Origin: CAJJDF01 sp965655625
GTDB taxonomy: Bacteria; Bacteroidota; Bacteroidia; Flavobacteriales_D; CAJJDF01
Length of the DNA: 53,038 nt
Assembly: GCA_965655625.1 (NCBI GenBank)
Contig: CBFHHA010000013.1
Location: 1-53,038, forward strand
Reading direction: 5' to 3'
A model generated the notes under the pieces. It saw only the letters and a program-made list of their open reading frames with translations, ran no database searches and was not told where the DNA came from. The position numbers and the translations under genes are program-made. This document shows positions 8,774 through 16,873 of the stretch, piece by piece (the stretch's first letter is position 1; each line of letters opens with the position of its first letter).

Positions 8774-9808
8774 TTAAGGGATATAAAAGAAAGAACAGGA
8801 GGGAATTTCGTGGTTCATCACTTCAATTACCTGGACGCCAAATTGTAAATCTTCTGCAATGAATACAGGATTTAAAGCAGAAATTTGAATGTTTTGCATC
8901 CTCACATTTCCTTGTAAATCAAGGACACGGATCAAATAATCTCCTTCTGGGCAAGTAGTTTCAAAATTTACCTGAATTTGTTGTGTTCCCACCATTTGGC
9001 TTGCCGAAATACAGGAGGTGATTTTTTCTTCGGGATACTCAACTTCTGGCTCTAAAGCTGGATCAATAAACGTACGAACTAGGTTGTTATAGTTAGAATT
9101 TGTAACGGTTTCGACATAATCATTGATACTCGAGTCGTACGCCAAAGTTCGATGAACTTCAAAATCGATTAGTAAATGACCCTCTGTATCTCTTTGATAA
9201 GCAATGGTCGTTTTTTCTGTGTCTCGATCTCCGTCATTAACCGAAACCTCTTCTATCATCCATTCAGAATTGAAATAAAAAGTAGTTTCATCGAGGGTGT
9301 ATTCTAAGAGGATTTCTGTGTTTGTTTTTATTACAGCTCCTTCAGATTCTAAGGCTATTACCTCCTCGTCAGAAATAGGAAATTTCCATAAAAGAGTAGC
9401 CAAGTAATAAGGAGCTACTTCTTCTGCAGCTACTAATTCTTGCGGCTGTAAAGCGAATCTCGAATATATTTCATTTTCGACATACACAAAAGCACTGTCT
9501 TTTGTAATGATCGTTTGTGAAGGTTTCAAAAGCCAATCCTCCGGCATTCCGTTAGGAAAATCGTGTTGAATTGTTTTTGCCAAAGAGCCATCTACAAACA
9601 TAGTTTCATCAAAGCTGTCTTCTGTTATCGAAGGCATGAACTTAATTTTATTATACAGGCTTAAATTATCTTTGACAGCTTGGCTAACATTATAGCTAGT
9701 GTTCGTTGTAACTTGATACGTTACATGCAAAGCCTCTTGATCTGGTTGGGCCCAGCTCAGGAAAACTGTTAATAGCAGTATTCCTAAGAGTGATATTCTC
9801 TTTTTCAT
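8774..9808 (-). CDS. Hypothetical secreted protein with T9SS-like C-terminal region
   Basis: I place the start at the ATG at 9808, because the frame then opens with a textbook signal peptide (MKKRISLLGILLLTVFLSWAQ); the upstream ATG at 9853 would add 15 residues in front of it. The 344-residue product is acidic and beta-rich in its first 240 residues, with no motif I can name. The last 70 residues (from SCISAS; then GDYLIRVLDLQG and a final FGVQVIEV strand) resemble the Ig-like fold of T9SS type A sorting tails, but lack the usual closing glycine-lysine pattern. Likely cell-surface or periplasmic; function unknown. Confidence 0.65.
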   Translation of the reverse strand: MKKRISLLGILLLTVFLSWAQPDQEALHVTYQVTTNTSYNVSQAVKDNLSLYNKIKFMPSITEDSFDETMFVDGSLAKTIQHDFPNGMPEDWLLKPSQTIITKDSAFVYVENEIYSRFALQPQELVAAEEVAPYYLATLLWKFPISDEEVIALESEGAVIKTNTEILLEYTLDETTFYFNSEWMIEEVSVNDGDRDTEKTTIAYQRDTEGHLLIDFEVHRTLAYDSSINDYVETVTNSNYNNLVRTFIDPALEPEVEYPEEKITSCISASQMVGTQQIQVNFETTCPEGDYLIRVLDLQGNVRMQNIQISALNPVFIAEDLQFGVQVIEVMNHEIPSCSFFYIP

Positions 9809-10041
9809 TTTAATTTGATTTAGGTTATAAACAACAAACTCAATAACGAGCAATTAGATAGTAGTGTGTTGTTTAATATAGCACACAAAATAGAAAATAA
9901 CAAATAGGGGATTTCATTATAAAACCGAAATGAGGTAATATTATTAATTGAAAAACAATTGATTAAAAAAATTTAAGCAGCTTTTAATCAAATTCAGTTT
10001 TTTTTTAAAATGCTGTTTAAAGCCACTTAAATGCACAAAAC
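9809..10041. other. AT-rich intergenic stretch
   Basis: No coding frame is supported here. The stretch is very AT-rich and holds imperfect inverted repeats: AATTG...CAATT near 9946-9961, and a longer imperfect pair between about 9974 (TTTAAGCAGC) and 10024 (GCTGTTTAAA). It presumably carries the promoter of the downstream secreted protein, but I found no convincing box. Confidence 0.3.
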
Positions 10042-10077
10042 AAAAAAATCCTTGTTAATTTCTTAACAAGGATTTTT
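10042..10077 (-). terminator. rho-independent terminator after eno
   Basis: A perfect 15-pair stem (10044-10058 against 10063-10077, core ATCCTTGTTAA) with a TTTC loop. On the minus strand a run of T follows (complement of the A run from 10042). It starts 19 bases past the enolase stop. T runs flank it on both sides, so it may act in both directions. Confidence 0.88.
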
Positions 10078-10096
10078 CAAATTATTGAATTCAGAT

Positions 10097-11380
10097 TTAA
10101 ATAAATTTAAACTGCTTTCCTGGAAAATAAGCTTTCTCTCCTAACTCCTCTTCAATTCTCAGCAATTGGTTGTATTTCGCAATTCGATCGCTCCTCGAAG
10201 CAGAACCTGTTTTTATTTGTCCTGTATTCAAAGCTACCGCTAAATCTGCTATGATAGAATCTTCAGTCTCTCCACTTCGGTGACTCATCACAGAGGTGTA
10301 ACCAGCCTTGTTGGCCATTTGAATGGCTTCTATGGTCTCAGTCAAGGTTCCAATCTGGTTCACCTTAATTAAAATTGAATTGGCTATTCCTTTTTCTATT
10401 CCACGAGCTAATCGCTTGGTATTTGTGACAAACAAATCGTCTCCTACCAATTGAACTTTGTTTCCTAACTTTTCTGTAAGAAGTTTCCACCCATTCCAAT
10501 CGTCTTCATCCAATCCGTCTTCTATCGAAGCTATTGGGTATTTCTCACACCAATCTGCCCAGAAATCGACCATCTGTTCAGAGGTTAATTTATCGCCAGT
10601 TGATTCCAGGTGATATAGTTTCTCCTCTCCATTATAAAACTCCGATGCAGCTGCATCCAAAGCAATCCAGATATCTTCGCCTGGCTTGTATCCTGCTCTT
10701 TCTATGGCTTCCAGTACTACTTTTATCCCTTCTTCATTGGATTGTAAGTTTGGGGCAAATCCTCCCTCGTCTCCAACATTGGTAGAAAGCCCTTTTTCTT
10801 TCAAAACGGCTTTCAAATGATGAAATACTTCAGTTCCCATTCTCAGTGCTTCGCTAAATGAGGAAGCTCCAAATGGCATTACCATAAATTCTTGAACATC
10901 AATTTTATTGTCTGCGTGAGAACCTCCATTCAAAATATTCATCATAGGAACAGGCAAGGTTGTGCCTAGCATTCCACCCAGGTAACTATACAATGAAATC
11001 CCAAGAGAATCTGCCGCTGCTCTTGCACAAGCTAAAGAAACTCCTAAAATAGCATTTGCGCCAATATTCCCTTTGTTTTCAGTTCCATCTGCAGCTCTCA
11101 TGATTGTATCAATTCCTAATTGATCGGTAATCATTGTACCATGTAATTCTTCATCCAACATGTTGTTTACATTTTCAACCGCCTGAAGAACTCCCTTTCC
11201 CAAATAACGAGCTGTATCACCGTCTCTTAACTCCACGGCTTCGTGAATTCCAGTGGAAGCACCTGAAGGAACTGCAGCCCTTCCCATACTTCCATCGCTA
11301 GTCAACACATCTACTTCTATGGTTGGGTTTCCTCTTGAATCTAAAATTTCTCTTGCGTGAACATTTACTATGTAACTCAT
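10097..11380 (-). CDS. eno: Enolase (phosphopyruvate hydratase)
   Basis: Glycolytic enzyme converting 2-phosphoglycerate to phosphoenolpyruvate in the cytoplasm; Mg-dependent dimer or octamer. Length 427 is normal. Visible landmarks: N-terminal ARxILDSRGNPT, the lid loop SGASTG, NVGDEGGFAPN with the catalytic glutamate, LIKVNQIGT with the catalytic lysine, and SHRSGETED near the C-terminus. It follows carA by 29 bases on the same strand, the order known from many Bacteroidota, and is closed by a strong terminator. Confidence 0.98.
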   Translation of the reverse strand: MSYIVNVHAREILDSRGNPTIEVDVLTSDGSMGRAAVPSGASTGIHEAVELRDGDTARYLGKGVLQAVENVNNMLDEELHGTMITDQLGIDTIMRAADGTENKGNIGANAILGVSLACARAAADSLGISLYSYLGGMLGTTLPVPMMNILNGGSHADNKIDVQEFMVMPFGASSFSEALRMGTEVFHHLKAVLKEKGLSTNVGDEGGFAPNLQSNEEGIKVVLEAIERAGYKPGEDIWIALDAAASEFYNGEEKLYHLESTGDKLTSEQMVDFWADWCEKYPIASIEDGLDEDDWNGWKLLTEKLGNKVQLVGDDLFVTNTKRLARGIEKGIANSILIKVNQIGTLTETIEAIQMANKAGYTSVMSHRSGETEDSIIADLAVALNTGQIKTGSASRSDRIAKYNQLLRIEEELGEKAYFPGKQFKFI

Positions 11381-11409
11381 ATTGGTGTATTCTATTTCTT
11401 AAAATTTAA

Positions 11410-12522
11410 TTAAACTAATTGCGCTTTTGCTTCTTTGATGTTTGTGACAAAATCATCGAACAAATACCTCGAATCATTTGGTCCGGGAGAAGATTCCGGG
11501 TGATACTGAACTGAGAATATCTTTCTATCCAATAATTTCATTCCAGCCAATGTATCATCATTCAAGTGAACGTGTGTGACCTCAATATTAGAATGAGCTT
11601 CGGCTTCCTCTCTGTTTACCACAAAACCATGATTTTGAGAAGTTATTTCTCCCTTGCCTGTTTGTAAATTCTTAACAGGATGGTTTACACCTCTGTGCCC
11701 ATTATGCATTTTGAAAGTAGATAATCCTTGACTCAACGCAAGAATTTGGTGTCCCAAACAAATTCCGAACATTGGAATACCGGCCTTTGTTAATTCTTGT
11801 ACAGTTTCTATTTCATTTGGCATTGCCGATGGATCTCCAGGACCGTTAGAAAGCATAATTCCATCTGGATTAAACTCAAGTAAGCTCGCAGCGTTTGTAT
11901 TGTATGGAAATACTTTGACAAAACAACCTCTATCTACCAAACATCTTACAATGTTCTTTTTTACTCCATAATCCAACAAAGCCACTTTGTAGTCAGAATT
12001 TTCATCCCCCATTGTCAATGCCTCTTTTGTTGAAACTTTAGAAGATAATTCCAAACCATCCATCGAAGGTGTTTTCTCCAATAATTTTTTCAATTCATCT
12101 ATATCTGTTATTTCCGAAGAAATAATAACATTCATTGCTCCCTTACTTCTCACATGGCGAACTAAAGCCCTAGTATCTATGTCGCTTATACCCCCTCTAT
12201 TATTCTCAATCAACAAATCATTGAGGGAAGTTACTTCACCAGCTCTAGAATGTGTGTCGGAAAATTTTTTTACAATCAGTCCGGCAATTTTAATCGAGTC
12301 ACTCTCAATCTCCGATTTGATGGTACCGTAATTTCCAATGTGCGAGGTAGTCATTACTAAAATCTGCTCATAGTAAGAAGGATCCGTAAATATCTCTTGG
12401 TAACCAGTCATTCCGGTATTAAAAGCAATTTCTCCTGAGTAAGTCCCAGGTTTTCCGATTGCTATTCCTTCAAAAACAGTTCCATCTGCTAACAACAAAA
12501 TTGCTTTTTTCTTTTCTGTCAT
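11410..12522 (-). CDS. carA: Carbamoyl-phosphate synthase small (glutaminase) subunit
   Basis: Hydrolyses glutamine and passes ammonia to CarB for carbamoyl phosphate synthesis (arginine and pyrimidines). The 370 residues include the N-terminal CPSase_sm_chain domain (MTGYQEIFTDPSYY) and a class I glutamine amidotransferase domain with nucleophile motif GICLGHQ and the HPE pair of the triad (QYHPESSPG). carB is not in this window, so the two subunits are not adjacent downstream here. A promoter-like element overlaps the preceding rplQ terminator, so carA-eno probably has its own transcription start. Confidence 0.97.
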   Translation of the reverse strand: MTEKKKAILLLADGTVFEGIAIGKPGTYSGEIAFNTGMTGYQEIFTDPSYYEQILVMTTSHIGNYGTIKSEIESDSIKIAGLIVKKFSDTHSRAGEVTSLNDLLIENNRGGISDIDTRALVRHVRSKGAMNVIISSEITDIDELKKLLEKTPSMDGLELSSKVSTKEALTMGDENSDYKVALLDYGVKKNIVRCLVDRGCFVKVFPYNTNAASLLEFNPDGIMLSNGPGDPSAMPNEIETVQELTKAGIPMFGICLGHQILALSQGLSTFKMHNGHRGVNHPVKNLQTGKGEITSQNHGFVVNREEAEAHSNIEVTHVHLNDDTLAGMKLLDRKIFSVQYHPESSPGPNDSRYLFDDFVTNIKEAKAQLV

Positions 12523-12553
12523 GTGTAAATCGATTTAAATTGATTGAATTGTG

Positions 12554-12582
12554 CAAAAATAAGTTAAAAAAAAAGGATGCAA
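12554..12582 (-). promoter_or_regulatory. Putative carA promoter overlapping rplQ terminator
   Basis: On the minus strand TATTTTTG (complement of 12554-12561) fits the Bacteroidota -7 consensus TAnnTTTG. TTG (complement of 12580-12582) lies 18 bases upstream, slightly short of the usual 19-21. The predicted start, about 12547, leaves a leader of about 25 bases before carA. The TTG lies inside the terminator stem. Confidence 0.4.
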
Positions 12583-12603
12583 TTCGAAAATTACATCCTT
12601 TTT
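12566..12603 (-). terminator. rho-independent terminator after rplQ
   Basis: Stem 12570-12584 against 12589-12603 (15 positions, one mismatch at 12580/12593), loop CGAA, core AAGGATG. On the minus strand a long T run follows (complement of A 12566-12574). It begins 24 bases after the rplQ stop and closes the ribosomal block. Confidence 0.88.
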
Positions 12604-12626
12604 ATAAATAATTAATAACAATTCAT

Positions 12627-13244
12627 TTATTCTTCTTCTGAGTCTGCAGGCTTGTTGTCTTCAGCTTTCGGCTCAACTTTTTTCTTAGTTTCTTCAACAA
12701 CAGTTTCTGAAGCTTCTGTTGTTTCTGTTGTTTCTGCAGCTTCTGTGATTTCTGTTGTTTCTGCAGCTTCCGTGATTTCTGTTGTTTCTGTGGTAGCTGT
12801 TGTTTTCTTAGCACCGCCTCTTCTACTTCTTCTTGTCGTTTTCTTTTCAGTTGTTCCCTCAGCAGAATATACCTCATTATAATCTACTAATTCAATATAA
12901 CACATTGGTGCATTATCACCTTGTCTTGGAGGCAACTTGATGATTCTTGTGTAACCACCTGGTCTATCCATAATTTTTGGAGCAACTTCTCTGAATAATT
13001 CAGTTACTAGACCTTTCGCTTGTTCGTTATTCAGTAAAGCCTTAAAAACTAATCTTCTATTGTGAGTAGTATCTTCTTTACATTTCGTCAAAACTGGCTC
13101 GATGTATTTTCTAAGCTCTTTCCCTTTCGTTAAAGTAGTTTTAATTCTTTTGTGTTTCACCAACTCAGACGCTAGATTACCCATCAACGCTTTTCTGTGC
13201 GATTTAGTTCTACTTAAACTTTTAAACTTTTTTCCGTGTTTCAT
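12627..13244 (-). CDS. rplQ: 50S ribosomal protein L17 with long acidic repeat tail
   Basis: The first ~125 residues are a standard L17 (starts MKHGKKFKSLSR; GNLASELVKH; ends near MCYIELVDYNE), which lines the peptide exit side of the large subunit. A tail of about 75 residues follows. It begins with a basic stretch (KKTTRRSRRGGAKK), then a threonine/glutamate repeat of nine residues (TTEITEAAE and variants), then a lysine/glutamate end closing in SEEE. Tails of this low-complexity kind occur on L17 in Bacteroidota, but length and repeats vary. It lies 30 bases after rpoA, as usual, and a terminator follows. Confidence 0.96.
   Translation of the reverse strand: MKHGKKFKSLSRTKSHRKALMGNLASELVKHKRIKTTLTKGKELRKYIEPVLTKCKEDTTHNRRLVFKALLNNEQAKGLVTELFREVAPKIMDRPGGYTRIIKLPPRQGDNAPMCYIELVDYNEVYSAEGTTEKKTTRRSRRGGAKKTTATTETTEITEAAETTEITEAAETTETTEASETVVEETKKKVEPKAEDNKPADSEEE
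12706..12786. repeat. 27-bp tandem repeat, three copies, inside rplQ
   Basis: Consecutive 27-base units lie at 12706-12732, 12733-12759 and 12760-12786. The second and third differ at one base; the first differs from the second at three. A degenerate partial unit may follow from 12787. The period is a multiple of three, so copy-number change would preserve the L17 frame while changing the acidic tail by nine residues per unit. Confidence 0.85.
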
Positions 13245-13274
13245 TTCTTCCTATTATCTCTCGTGATATAAATA

Positions 13275-14264
13275 TTAGCTATCTAGATTGTATTTTGATA
13301 CATCCATACCGAATGCCAATCCTTTCGACTCAATCAATTCTTCCAATTCAGTAAGAGATTTCTTTCCAAAGTTTCTGAATTTTAACAAGTCACTTTTGTG
13401 GTAAGATACTAACTCACCCAATGTTTCAACATCTGCAGACTTCAAACAATTTAATGCTCTTACTGACAATTCCATATCCACCAATTTGTTTTTCAACAAT
13501 TGCCTCATGTGCAATGACGTTTCATCAAACTCTTCTTCGCTCTTTTTCTCATCTACATCCAAGGTAATTCTCTCATCCGAGAACAACATAAAGTGGTGTA
13601 TCAAGATTTTTGCTGCTTCTTTCAATGCGGACTTTGGATCAATTGATCCGTCTGTCGTTATTTCAAAGTTTAATTGCTCGTAATCAGTTCTTTGCTCTAC
13701 ACGGTAATCTTCTACTGTGTATTTTACATTTTTTATTGGAGTAAAAATAGAATCAATTGCAATGGTTCCAATTTTAGAGTTTTCTTCTTTGTTCTCCTCA
13801 GAAGGTCTGTAACCTCTACCTTTCCCAATGTTTAATTCGATCTCCAAAGTAACTCCTTTGTCCAATTCACAAACAACCATGTCTGTATTGATTACTTGGA
13901 AAGCCGAAGTTGCTTTTCCGATATCTGCAGCTGTAAATTTAGTTTGGTTACTAATTTTGAATTTTACAGTTTCAGATTCAGTCCCTTCAATTTGTCTCTT
14001 GAATCTTACTTGTTTCAAGTTAAGGATGATTTCAGTTACATCTTGAACTACTCCCTTGATAGAAGAGAATTCATGATCCACACCTTCAATATGAAGAGAG
14101 GTAATCGCGAATCCTTCTAATGAAGACAAAAGAATTCTTCTTAATGCATTACCAACAGTAATCCCATAACCTGGCTCTAACGGTCTGAATTCGAATTTTC
14201 CTACGAACTCATCAGAATCAAGCATGATTACTTTATCTGGTTTTTGAAAATCTAATATTGCCAT
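13275..14264 (-). CDS. rpoA: DNA-directed RNA polymerase subunit alpha
   Basis: 329 residues. The N-terminal assembly domain carries the dimerisation and beta-contact signature GNALRRILLSSLEG. The C-terminal domain carries the helix-hairpin-helix region (LSVRALNCLKSADVETLGEL; then FGKKSLTEL), which contacts upstream promoter DNA and regulators. The position between rpsD (27-base gap) and rplQ (30-base gap) is the classic alpha operon. Confidence 0.98.
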   Translation of the reverse strand: MAILDFQKPDKVIMLDSDEFVGKFEFRPLEPGYGITVGNALRRILLSSLEGFAITSLHIEGVDHEFSSIKGVVQDVTEIILNLKQVRFKRQIEGTESETVKFKISNQTKFTAADIGKATSAFQVINTDMVVCELDKGVTLEIELNIGKGRGYRPSEENKEENSKIGTIAIDSIFTPIKNVKYTVEDYRVEQRTDYEQLNFEITTDGSIDPKSALKEAAKILIHHFMLFSDERITLDVDEKKSEEEFDETSLHMRQLLKNKLVDMELSVRALNCLKSADVETLGELVSYHKSDLLKFRNFGKKSLTELEELIESKGLAFGMDVSKYNLDS

Positions 14265-14291
14265 TTTTTAACTATTTTTTTGTTCTAGTTA

Positions 14292-14897
14292 TTATTTAGA
14301 GTATAACTCGACTATTAATTGTTCTTTGATATTTTCAGGAATCTGAACTCTTTCTGGAACTTTGATAAACTTTCCGTTCATTTCACTTGGGTTCCATTCC
14401 ATCCAATCAAAAGATCTGTTGCTTGAAGCAAGCGATGATGTAATACCCGGGATAGATTTAGATTTTTCTCTTACTCCGATTACATCTCCTTCTTTCACTT
14501 GGTAAGAAGGAATATTCAACACTTCTCCATTTACAGTAATGTGACGGTGAGAAACAAATTGTCTTGCTCCACTTCTAGTTGGTGAAATACCCAATCTGTA
14601 CACTACATTGTCAAGTCTTTGCTCACATAATTGTAATAAAACTTCACCTGTAATACCGTTACTTGCCTTCGCTTTTTTGTATAAGTTTCTGAACTGCTTC
14701 TCCAAAATACCATAGGTATATTTCGCCTTTTGCTTTTCCATCAACTGAATTCCGTATTCAGATTGCTTTGGTCTTCTTTTATTCGGACCGTGCTGACCTG
14801 GACCATAATTTCTCTTCTCCAAACTTTTATCTGGGCCAAAGATTGGTTCTTTAAATCTTCTTGCAATTCTTGATTTTGGGCCTGTATATCTTGCCAT
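14292..14897 (-). CDS. rpsD: 30S ribosomal protein S4
   Basis: 201 residues; primary 16S rRNA binder that starts assembly of the 30S body. The S4 RNA-binding domain is visible in CEQRLDNVVYRLGISPTR and SHRHITVNGEVLNIPS. The N-terminus lacks the four cysteines of zinc-type S4, so this is the zinc-free form. In many bacteria S4 represses the alpha operon; no such leader structure was identified here. The gap to rpsK is 41 bases. Confidence 0.97.
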   Translation of the reverse strand: MARYTGPKSRIARRFKEPIFGPDKSLEKRNYGPGQHGPNKRRPKQSEYGIQLMEKQKAKYTYGILEKQFRNLYKKAKASNGITGEVLLQLCEQRLDNVVYRLGISPTRSGARQFVSHRHITVNGEVLNIPSYQVKEGDVIGVREKSKSIPGITSSLASSNRSFDWMEWNPSEMNGKFIKVPERVQIPENIKEQLIVELYSK

Positions 14898-14938
14898 AAT
14901 GCTCTATTTTATCTTTTGTTAGATAATTCTATTAATGA

Positions 14939-15325
14939 TTAAACTCTTCTTCTTTTTGGTGGACGACATCCATTGTGTGGAATTGGAGTTACATCAACGA
15001 TTTCTGTAACGGTAATTCCTGCATTGTGAATTGTTCTGATCGCAGACTCTCTTCCTTGACCAGGACCTTTTACAAAAACTTTTACTTTTCTCAATCCATA
15101 TTCAAAAGCTTCTTTTGAACAATCTTCAGCCGCCATTTGTGCAGCGTAAGGAGTGTTTTTCTTAGAACCTCTGAATCCCATCTTTCCAGCAGATGACCAA
15201 GAAATAACTTGACCGCTGTTGTTTGTTAAAGAAATGATGATGTTATTGAACGAAGCTTGGATATGTGCTTGTCCAGTTGATTCTACAACAACCTTCTTTT
15301 TTTTCTTTGCATTTGTCTTTGCCAT
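14939..15325 (-). CDS. rpsK: 30S ribosomal protein S11
   Basis: 128 residues. The platform protein near the Shine-Dalgarno/anti-Shine-Dalgarno helix of the 30S subunit. Conserved blocks: HIQASFNNIIISLT, SAGKMGFRGSKKNTPYAAQ, GPGQGRESAIR, and the C-terminal NGCRPPKRRRV. The N-terminus has a lysine run (KKKKKVV). The gap to rpsM is 13 bases. Confidence 0.97.
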   Translation of the reverse strand: MAKTNAKKKKKVVVESTGQAHIQASFNNIIISLTNNSGQVISWSSAGKMGFRGSKKNTPYAAQMAAEDCSKEAFEYGLRKVKVFVKGPGQGRESAIRTIHNAGITVTEIVDVTPIPHNGCRPPKRRRV

Positions 15326-15338
15326 AATAAACTACTTA

Positions 15339-15716
15339 TTATTTAGTTGCTTTCTTTTTGTTTGCAACTGTTTTCTTTCTTCCTTTTCTTGTTCTTGAAT
15401 TGTTCTTGGTTCTTTGTCCTCTCAAAGGAAGTCCACTTCTGTGTCTAATTCCTCTGTAACAACCAATATCCATCAATCTTTTGATATTCAACTGTACTTC
15501 TGAACGCAATGCACCTTCCACTTTGTAAGTTTCTGTGATAGCTGTTCTAATCTTACTTAATTGATCATCATCCCAATCTTGAACTTTGGTGTTTTCATCA
15601 ACACCAGCAGTCTTCAATATTTCCTTAGCTCTTCCTCTACCAATTCCGAAGATGTAAGTTAATCCTACTACCCCTCTTTTGTTTTTTGGTAGATCTATTC
15701 CTGAAATTCTTGCCAT
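15339..15716 (-). CDS. rpsM: 30S ribosomal protein S13
   Basis: 125 residues. Head protein contacting 50S L5 and the P-site tRNA. The helix-hairpin-helix region (VVGLTYIFGIGRGRAKEIL), the RGIRHRSGLPLRGQRT signature and a basic C-terminal tail (RTRKGRKKTVANKKK) are clear. It starts 10 bases after rpmJ. Confidence 0.97.
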   Translation of the reverse strand: MARISGIDLPKNKRGVVGLTYIFGIGRGRAKEILKTAGVDENTKVQDWDDDQLSKIRTAITETYKVEGALRSEVQLNIKRLMDIGCYRGIRHRSGLPLRGQRTKNNSRTRKGRKKTVANKKKATK

Positions 15717-15726
15717 AATATATAGT

Positions 15727-15843
15727 TTATCCTTGTCTTTGTTTGAATTTTGGATTCTTCTTGTTAATCACGTACAACCTGCCTTTTCTTCTTACGATTT
15801 TGCAATCTGCAGATCTCTTTTTTACTGATGCTCTTGTTTTCAT
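15727..15843 (-). CDS. rpmJ: 50S ribosomal protein L36, zinc-free form
   Basis: ATG at 15843-15841, TAA at 15729-15727, 38 residues beginning MKTRASVKKRSADCK and ending KQRQG. This is L36 by length, sequence and place between infA and rpsM. Of the four zinc ligands in the C-plus form (Cys11, Cys14, Cys27, His33) only Cys14 remains; the others are Ser, Asn and Phe, so it cannot form the zinc ribbon. That form is common in Bacteroidota. Confidence 0.96.
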   Translation of the reverse strand: MKTRASVKKRSADCKIVRRKGRLYVINKKNPKFKQRQG

Positions 15844-15862
15844 CTCTGTTGTTACTAACTGT

Positions 15863-16081
15863 TTATTTATATCTTAAAGTAATTCTCCCTTGAGTTAAAT
15901 CATAAGGCGACATTACTACTTTTACTTTATCTCCTGGAAGAATCTTAATGTAATGCATTCTCATCTTTCCAGATATGTGAGCCGTTATCACGTGCCCATT
16001 TTCAAGTTCAACTTTAAACTTAGCGTTGGATAATGATTCTATAATTAATCCATCTTGTTCTATTGACGCTTGTTTTACCAT
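15863..16081 (-). CDS. infA: Translation initiation factor IF-1
   Basis: 72 residues, the standard length. A single OB-fold S1-type domain (IEQDGLIIESLSNAKFKVEL; GHVITAHISGKMR; ILPGDKVKVVMSPYDLTQGRI). It binds the 30S A site during initiation with IF-2 and IF-3. It starts 3 bases after map, so translation is likely coupled. Confidence 0.98.
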   Translation of the reverse strand: MVKQASIEQDGLIIESLSNAKFKVELENGHVITAHISGKMRMHYIKILPGDKVKVVMSPYDLTQGRITLRYK

Positions 16082-16084
16082 GTA

Positions 16085-16864
16085 TTATTTTATCTTTAAT
16101 GCTTCTTCAATATAGTTAAATGTCGACAAAACTTCTGGTTTCCCATCTACTATTGCAACATCGTGTTCAAAATGTGCTGATGGCTTTCTGTCTTGTGTTA
16201 CTATCGACCATCCATCATTTAATTGATCTATGTCTTTTGTTCCCATGTTAATCATTGGCTCTATTGCCAATACCAACCCTTCTCTTAATTTCAATCCTCT
16301 ACCAGGCTTTCCATAATTTGGAACCTCAGGACTTTCATGTAACTCTTTTCCTAATCCATGCCCCACTAATTCTCTTACTACACCGTAACCAAAACTTTCT
16401 GCGTGCTTTTGACAAGCGTGACCAATGTCACCAATTCTATTCCCCACCCTACAAGCTTCTATTGCCTTATCTAAACATTCCTGAGTCACTCTCAATAATT
16501 GTTGTATCTCTCTGGCTACTTCTCCAACTTGGAACGTATAAGCAGAATCTCCATTGAATCCATTTTTATAAACTCCACAATCCACACTAATAACGTCTCC
16601 ATTTTCTAATGGTTTGGAGCTTGGAATTCCATGAACAACACATTCATTTACTGAAATGCACAACGACCCTGGAAAACCATTATATCCCAAAAAAGTTGGA
16701 ACACCTCCGTTGTCGCGAATGAACTCCTCAGCCACTTTATCAAGCTCTAGCGAACTAACACCAGGCTTAATCAACTTTGCTACTTCTGCTAAAGTTTTAC
16801 CAACAAGTAAAGAACTATGTCTTATTAACTCTATCTCCTCTTTCGTCTTATAGTGCACTCCCAT
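16085..16864 (-). CDS. map: Type I methionine aminopeptidase
   Basis: 259 residues. Removes the initiator methionine from nascent chains. The five metal ligands of the pita-bread fold can be placed: Asp in SVDCGV, Asp in FNGDSAYTF, His in VGHGLGKELHE, Glu in LAIEPMINMG, and Glu in HFEHDVAIV. There is no N-terminal zinc-finger or SH3 extension, so it is the compact type Ia form. It lies between secY (9-base gap) and infA (3-base gap), the usual position. Confidence 0.97.
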   Translation of the reverse strand: MGVHYKTKEEIELIRHSSLLVGKTLAEVAKLIKPGVSSLELDKVAEEFIRDNGGVPTFLGYNGFPGSLCISVNECVVHGIPSSKPLENGDVISVDCGVYKNGFNGDSAYTFQVGEVAREIQQLLRVTQECLDKAIEACRVGNRIGDIGHACQKHAESFGYGVVRELVGHGLGKELHESPEVPNYGKPGRGLKLREGLVLAIEPMINMGTKDIDQLNDGWSIVTQDRKPSAHFEHDVAIVDGKPEVLSTFNYIEEALKIK

Positions 16865-16873
16865 TAGTTCTTG

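Noticed and set aside
12706..12786. Possible CRISPR array
   Set aside because: Repeats are directly adjacent with no spacers and lie in frame within rplQ.
12623..12877. Glutamine/lysine-rich frame overlapping the rplQ tail
   Set aside because: It is the same repetitive DNA read in another frame; the L17 frame is continuous with the ribosomal core.
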